Below the pieces are notes generated by a model. The model saw only the letters and a list, made by a program, of their open reading frames with translations. It did not search any database and was not told the origin of the DNA. The translations under genes were made by a program, and so were the position numbers. From contig NZ_KB900609.1 of NCBI RefSeq assembly GCF_000379105.1, positions 5,925,962 through 5,989,961 of the forward strand: a stretch of DNA of 64,000 nucleotides, written 5' to 3'. Within the stretch, counting starts at the first letter, position 1. The number at the start of each line of letters is the position of its first letter. This DNA is from Methylobacterium sp. WSM2598 (GTDB taxonomy: Bacteria; Pseudomonadota; Alphaproteobacteria; Rhizobiales; Beijerinckiaceae). This document shows positions 60,535 to 64,000 of this stretch, one piece after another.

Positions 60535-62418
60535 TCAGGCCCGCTCCGACAGGCAGCGCCGGTAGAGGGTGCTGCGGCTGATCCCGAGCCGCCTCGCGGC
60601 CTCCGAGACGTTGCCGCCCGCCGCGTCGAGGGCCGCCCGCATCGCGTCGCGGGCGATCGCGTCGAGGCTCTCGGCCGCGGCGGAGGGGGCGGGAGCCGCG
60701 AGCGCCGCCGGAGCCGCGGGCAGTGCCGGCGGTCGCGCCCGAAAGCTGTCGGGCAGCCGCTCCGGCCCGACCACGTCGCCCGGATCGGCGAGGGCCAGGA
60801 GGGCGCGCAGCGTGCCGACGAGCTGCCGGAAATTGCCCGGCCACTCCGCCTCGGCGAGGAGCGCCGCGCAGGCGGGCGCCAGGGCGATCCCCCGGGCCGC
60901 GCCGCCGAGGCGCTCCCAGAGGCGCTGCACGACCTCGCGGCGGTCGGCCCGCGCGCGCAGGGGCGCCAGCGTCACCCGGTAGGGCGCGATGCGGTAGAAC
61001 AGGTCGGCCCGAAAGCGCCCCTCCGCCACGAGCTGGCCGAGGTCGCGGTGGGTGGCGCAGATCAGCGCGAAATCGACCGTGACCGGGCGGCCGCCGCCGA
61101 CCGGCTGCACCTCGCGCTCCTGGAGCACCCGCAGCAGGCGCGATTGCAGGGCGAGCGGCATGTCGCCGATCTCGTCCAGGAACAGGAGCCCGCCATCCGC
61201 CTGCCGCAGCAGGCCCTTGGCGCCGTGCTTGGCGGCGCCCGTGAAGGCGCCCGGCTCGTAGCCGAACAGCTCCGCCTCGATCAGGCTCTCGGGCAGGGCC
61301 GCGCAGTTCACCGCGACGAAGGGCGCCCGCGCCCGCGCGCAGGCGGCGTGGACCGCGCGGGAGAAGACCTCCTTGCCGGTGCCGGTCTCGCCCTCGACCA
61401 CGACCGCGATGCCGGCGTCGAGGAGCCGCACGGCCCGCGCCAGCAGGTCGGCGGTGGCCGCGTCGAAGACCGGTGCGTCGGGGCCCGCCGGCACCGCCGG
61501 GGCGCGGCCCGGTCGCGGGCGCGGGCGGGCCGGCTCCGCCTGGAGCCGCCCGTGCAGCAGGCGGCCCGCCCCGTCGCGCAGCTGGAGCGGGCCCGGGACC
61601 GGCGCGCGCAGGTCGGGGAAGAGCCGGTCGAGATCCGCGCGGTCGATGGCGCTCCAGTCGAGGCCGAGGAGCGCCAGCCCGGCGCGGTTGGCGCCGACGA
61701 GCCGCGCCCCGTCGAAGACCAGCACGCCCTCCCGCGGCGTCCCGAGCAGCGCCGGGTCCGCGTGGAGGCGCAGGACCGCCCGGTCGGACGCGACCGCGTC
61801 GAACAGCCGGTGCTCGATCGCGTCCACCGCGAGGCGGATCAGGCCGAGCGCGTGCATGTGGTGGACCGCGGCCGGCCCGGACAGGTCGAGGGCGCCCAGC
61901 GTCTCGCCCCGCGAGCCGAGGATCGGCATCGCGGCGCAGCTGAGGATCCGGTGCGGCTCGAAGTAGTGCTCGGCCCCGCGCACCTCGACGGGGCGCCGCT
62001 CGACCAGGGCGGTCCCGATCGCGTTCGTTCCGGTGGCGGCCTCGTTCCAGGGCACGCCGGGCCGCAGCGCCACCTGCGCGGCGCGGCCCGCGAAGGTCGT
62101 GCTGCCGAGCGTGTCGAGGACGAGCCCCTCCGCGTCGGTGAGGATGACGAGGCTGTCGGTCGCCTGCGCGTCGGCGTGGAGCGCCTCGATCTCGGGGCGG
62201 CAGCGGCGGCGCAGCGCCTCGTTGCGCTCGCAGGCCTCGCGCAATTCCCGCTCGGTGACCGGCTCGACCCGCGGCCTCGTGCCGAAATCGAGGCCGAGCG
62301 CCGCGCAACGCTCCCAGGAGCGCAGGATCGGGTCCGGCACCCCCTCCAGCCCGCCCTTGCCGACCATGCGCTGGCGCGCGGCGAGGAGCGTGCGGGGCGT
62401 CGCCACGCGGCTCTCCAT
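60535..62418 (-). CDS. Sigma-54-dependent activator (AcoR-like, GAF-AAA-Fis)
   Basis: This 627-residue protein has an N-terminal GAF-like sensor region (ILRSWERCAALGLDF; LVILTDAEGLVLDTLG), a central AAA+ domain with EGETGTGKEVFSRAVHAAC, ELFGYEPGAFTGAAKHGAKG (GAFTGA loop that contacts sigma-54) and GGLLFLDEIGDMPLALQSRLLRVLQE, and a C-terminal Fis-type HTH (AALDAAGGNVSEAARRLGISRSTLYRRCL). This is the AcoR class that activates aldehyde or alcohol utilisation genes. The ATG at 62416-62418 is preferred. It diverges from an aldehyde dehydrogenase gene that has a sigma-54 promoter, so it is the probable activator. Confidence 0.93.
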   Translation of the reverse strand: MESRVATPRTLLAARQRMVGKGGLEGVPDPILRSWERCAALGLDFGTRPRVEPVTERELREACERNEALRRRCRPEIEALHADAQATDSLVILTDAEGLVLDTLGSTTFAGRAAQVALRPGVPWNEAATGTNAIGTALVERRPVEVRGAEHYFEPHRILSCAAMPILGSRGETLGALDLSGPAAVHHMHALGLIRLAVDAIEHRLFDAVASDRAVLRLHADPALLGTPREGVLVFDGARLVGANRAGLALLGLDWSAIDRADLDRLFPDLRAPVPGPLQLRDGAGRLLHGRLQAEPARPRPRPGRAPAVPAGPDAPVFDAATADLLARAVRLLDAGIAVVVEGETGTGKEVFSRAVHAACARARAPFVAVNCAALPESLIEAELFGYEPGAFTGAAKHGAKGLLRQADGGLLFLDEIGDMPLALQSRLLRVLQEREVQPVGGGRPVTVDFALICATHRDLGQLVAEGRFRADLFYRIAPYRVTLAPLRARADRREVVQRLWERLGGAARGIALAPACAALLAEAEWPGNFRQLVGTLRALLALADPGDVVGPERLPDSFRARPPALPAAPAALAAPAPSAAAESLDAIARDAMRAALDAAGGNVSEAARRLGISRSTLYRRCLSERA

Positions 62419-62432
62419 GCTCAGCCTCCCTC

Positions 62433-62467
62433 TGTCGCATGTTGCGACAGCTGTTGCAGCTGTCGCA
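62433..62467. promoter_or_regulatory. Upstream activator palindrome and half-sites between regulator and aldehyde dehydrogenase
   Basis: TGTCGCA (62433-62439) and TGCGACA (62443-62449) form a perfect inverted repeat with a 3-nt spacer; TGTTGCA (62452-62458) and TGTCGCA (62461-62467) follow as further half-sites. It is the sort of site AcoR-like activators bind. It lies about 145-175 bp before the -24 box of the divergent gene, the usual distance for enhancer binding. Confidence 0.7.
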
Positions 62468-62609
62468 GCCTCAGTCGAGGGAAATCTGGCACCATCACCG
62501 AGAAGCGTCGTCGCAGATCTCGGTCGGACGCCCGCAATTCCGGTCGACCGAAGCATTGCCAGGGACTTACCGCGCCGCAAGATCCGGCGGCGGGGCGGCG
62601 GCGGCGGCC

Positions 62610-62625
62610 TGGCACGCGGGCTGCT
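62610..62625 (+). promoter_or_regulatory. Sigma-54 (-24/-12) promoter of the aldehyde dehydrogenase gene
   Basis: TGGCACGCGGGCTGCT (62610-62625) matches the consensus TGGCACG-N4-TTGCW with one deviation (C for T). GG at 62611-62612 and GC at 62623-62624 are separated by exactly 10 nt. It lies 56 bp ahead of the ATG at 62682. Confidence 0.75.
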
Positions 62626-62681
62626 CAGGACAGGACGGCTCGCCCCGCACCCGACGAGGGCGACGATCCTGGGAGGACACC

Positions 62682-64000
62682 ATGAACAAGCCGGAATTCC
62701 TGCGCGGCCAGACCGCCTCGCCGTTCGCGGCGCGCTACGACAACTTCATCGGCGGGCAGTGGGTGGCGCCGGCGGCGGGCCGCTACTTCGAGAACACGTC
62801 GCCGCTCACCGGGCGGCTGATCTGCGAGGTCGCCCGCTCCGACGCCCAGGACATCGAGCGCGCCCTCGACGCCGCCCACGCCGCCAAGGACGCCTGGGCC
62901 CGCACCGCCCCGGCCGAGCGCGCCCGCATCCTCACCAGGATGGCCGACCGCATGGAGGACAACCTCGACCTGCTGGCGCTGGCCGAGACCTGGGACAACG
63001 GCAAGCCGATCCGCGAGACCACCCACGCCGACATCCCGCTGGCCATCGACCATTTCCGCTACTTCGCCGGCTGCGTGCGCGCCCAGGAGGGCTCGCTCTC
63101 CGAGATCGACCACGACACCGTCGCCTACCACTTCCACGAGCCGCTCGGCGTGGTCGGCCAGATCATCCCGTGGAACTTCCCCATCCTGATGGCGGTCTGG
63201 AAGCTCGCCCCGGCCCTGGCGGCCGGCAACTGCGTGGTGCTCAAGCCCGCCGAGCAGACCCCGGCCTCGGTCCTGGTCCTGGCCGAGATCATCGGCGACC
63301 TGCTGCCGGCCGGCGTGCTCAACATCGTCAACGGCTTCGGCCTGGAGGCGGGCAAGCCGCTGGCCTCCTCGCCGCGCATCGCCAAGATCGCCTTCACGGG
63401 CGAGACCTCGACCGGGCGGCTGATCATGCAGTACGCCAGCCAGAACCTGATCCCGGTGACGCTCGAGCTGGGGGGCAAGTCGCCCAACATCTTCTTTGAG
63501 GACGTGATGGCGCGGGACGACGCGTTCCTGGACAAGGCGCTGGAGGGCTTCGCGATGTTCGCCCTCAACCAGGGCGAGGTCTGCACCTGCCCGAGCCGGG
63601 CGCTGGTGCAGGAATCGATCTACGAGCGCTTCATCGAGAAGGCGGTGGCGCGGGTGGAGGCGATCCGGCAGGGCTCGCCGCTCGACCCGGCCACGATGAT
63701 CGGCGCCCAGGCCTCGGGCGAGCAGCTGGCCAAGATCCTGTCCTACATCGACATCGGCCGCCAGGAGGGGGCGCAGCTGCTGACCGGCGGCGAGCGGGCG
63801 GTGCTGGCGGGCGAGTTCGCCGAGGGCTTCTACGTGAAGCCGACGGTGTTCCGGGGCCACAACCGGATGCGGATCTTCCAGGAGGAGATCTTCGGGCCGG
63901 TGCTGTCGGTGACGACGTTCAAGGACGAGGCCGAGGCGCTGGCGATCGCCAACGACACGCTCTACGGGCTGGGCGCCGGGGTGTGGACGCGGGACGGGAC
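62682..64000 (+). CDS. NAD-dependent aldehyde dehydrogenase (3' end outside window)
   Basis: The frame is open to the right edge, giving 439 residues of an enzyme normally near 505. It fits the acetaldehyde/aldehyde dehydrogenase group (AldB/ExaC type): PLGVVGQIIPWNFPILMAVWKLAPALAAGNCVVLKPAEQTP, the catalytic Glu in VTLELGGKSPNIFFEDV, and the catalytic Cys in FALNQGEVCTCPSRALVQ. FQEEIFGPVLSVTTFKDE follows. The ATG at 62682 has GGGAGG at good distance. It is controlled in all likelihood by a sigma-54 promoter and the divergent AcoR-like activator. The role is oxidation of aldehydes from alcohol metabolism. Confidence 0.95.
   Translation, partial: MNKPEFLRGQTASPFAARYDNFIGGQWVAPAAGRYFENTSPLTGRLICEVARSDAQDIERALDAAHAAKDAWARTAPAERARILTRMADRMEDNLDLLALAETWDNGKPIRETTHADIPLAIDHFRYFAGCVRAQEGSLSEIDHDTVAYHFHEPLGVVGQIIPWNFPILMAVWKLAPALAAGNCVVLKPAEQTPASVLVLAEIIGDLLPAGVLNIVNGFGLEAGKPLASSPRIAKIAFTGETSTGRLIMQYASQNLIPVTLELGGKSPNIFFEDVMARDDAFLDKALEGFAMFALNQGEVCTCPSRALVQESIYERFIEKAVARVEAIRQGSPLDPATMIGAQASGEQLAKILSYIDIGRQEGAQLLTGGERAVLAGEFAEGFYVKPTVFRGHNRMRIFQEEIFGPVLSVTTFKDEAEALAIANDTLYGLGAGVWTRDG

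Noticed and set aside
62487..62504. TGGCACC at about 62487 as the sigma-54 promoter
   Set aside because: It lacks the TTGC-type -12 element at the right distance; the site at 62610-62625 has exact GG-N10-GC spacing.

Overview
The window is very GC-rich chromosomal DNA from an alphaproteobacterium of the order Hyphomicrobiales, most likely a Methylobacterium-type organism. This rests on protein content, not on a database match: a mutY / DUF721 / DsbA-like / smc neighbourhood, LdtR (MarR) with DUF6163 and DUF2093 proteins, an RpoH, a FixK-type Crp/Fnr regulator, a waaA-lpxK lipid A/Kdo pair and a DUF3618/holin stress cluster. Almost every gene is complete. Smc is cut by the left edge and an aldehyde dehydrogenase by the right edge.

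Layout. 1-5.4 kb: smc, a Tat-exported DsbA-like protein and DciA-like DUF721 on the minus strand, diverging from mutY. 5.4-7.6 kb: an FkbM methyltransferase and three small envelope proteins, two of them 75-residue paralogues. 7.9-17.5 kb: a glycan-modification region with two SAM methyltransferases, a GT-A glycosyltransferase, a 1320-residue protein with three GT4 units and two DUF4214-like repeats, and an unrecognised 480-residue protein. Gene starts here are AT-rich and spacers long, which suggests acquired, mosaic DNA. 17.8-25.3 kb: a divergent Nramp-like transporter, a small cytochrome c, a FixK-like regulator, a GYD protein, a His-rich exported protein, a GT-D enzyme with an N-terminal beta module and a small exported protein. 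25.8-34 kb: tRNA-Glu(CTC), an RluD-type pseudouridine synthase, rpoH, purA, a D-amino-acid transaminase and purB. 34.1-36.6 kb: three overlapping genes with a membrane-anchored CbxX-type AAA+ ATPase. 36.6-46 kb: bpt, an RDD protein, threonine ammonia-lyase, hemB, a 3-hydroxyisobutyryl-CoA hydrolase, ldtR, lpxK and waaA. 46.3-49.6 kb: a metallophosphoesterase and a CDC48-like double AAA+ ATPase. 49.9-54.7 kb: a serine hydrolase and an MFS transporter diverging from a LysR regulator, then otsA. 55-60.5 kb: a four-gene envelope/stress cluster, UvsE-type UV endonuclease, an RBBP9-like hydrolase and a CHASE3-adenylate cyclase. 60.5-64 kb: a sigma-54 activator divergent from an aldehyde dehydrogenase that has a recognisable -24/-12 promoter and an upstream palindrome.

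Two families of short intergenic repeats run through the window: a hairpin-forming element related to a 68-bp tandem unit (best at 49.65-49.85 kb, relatives near 19.2, 21.0, 28.2 and 59 kb), and a GGGATCCGC palindrome (19.2, 25.6 and 58.9 kb).

The best candidates for undescribed biology are the mosaic triple-glycosyltransferase locus, the membrane AAA+ three-gene operon, and the paralogous 75-residue membrane proteins around a cysteine-containing exported protein. The sigma-54 circuit at the right end is the clearest regulatory prediction. No CRISPR array, complete insertion sequence, prophage or recognised defence system was seen.
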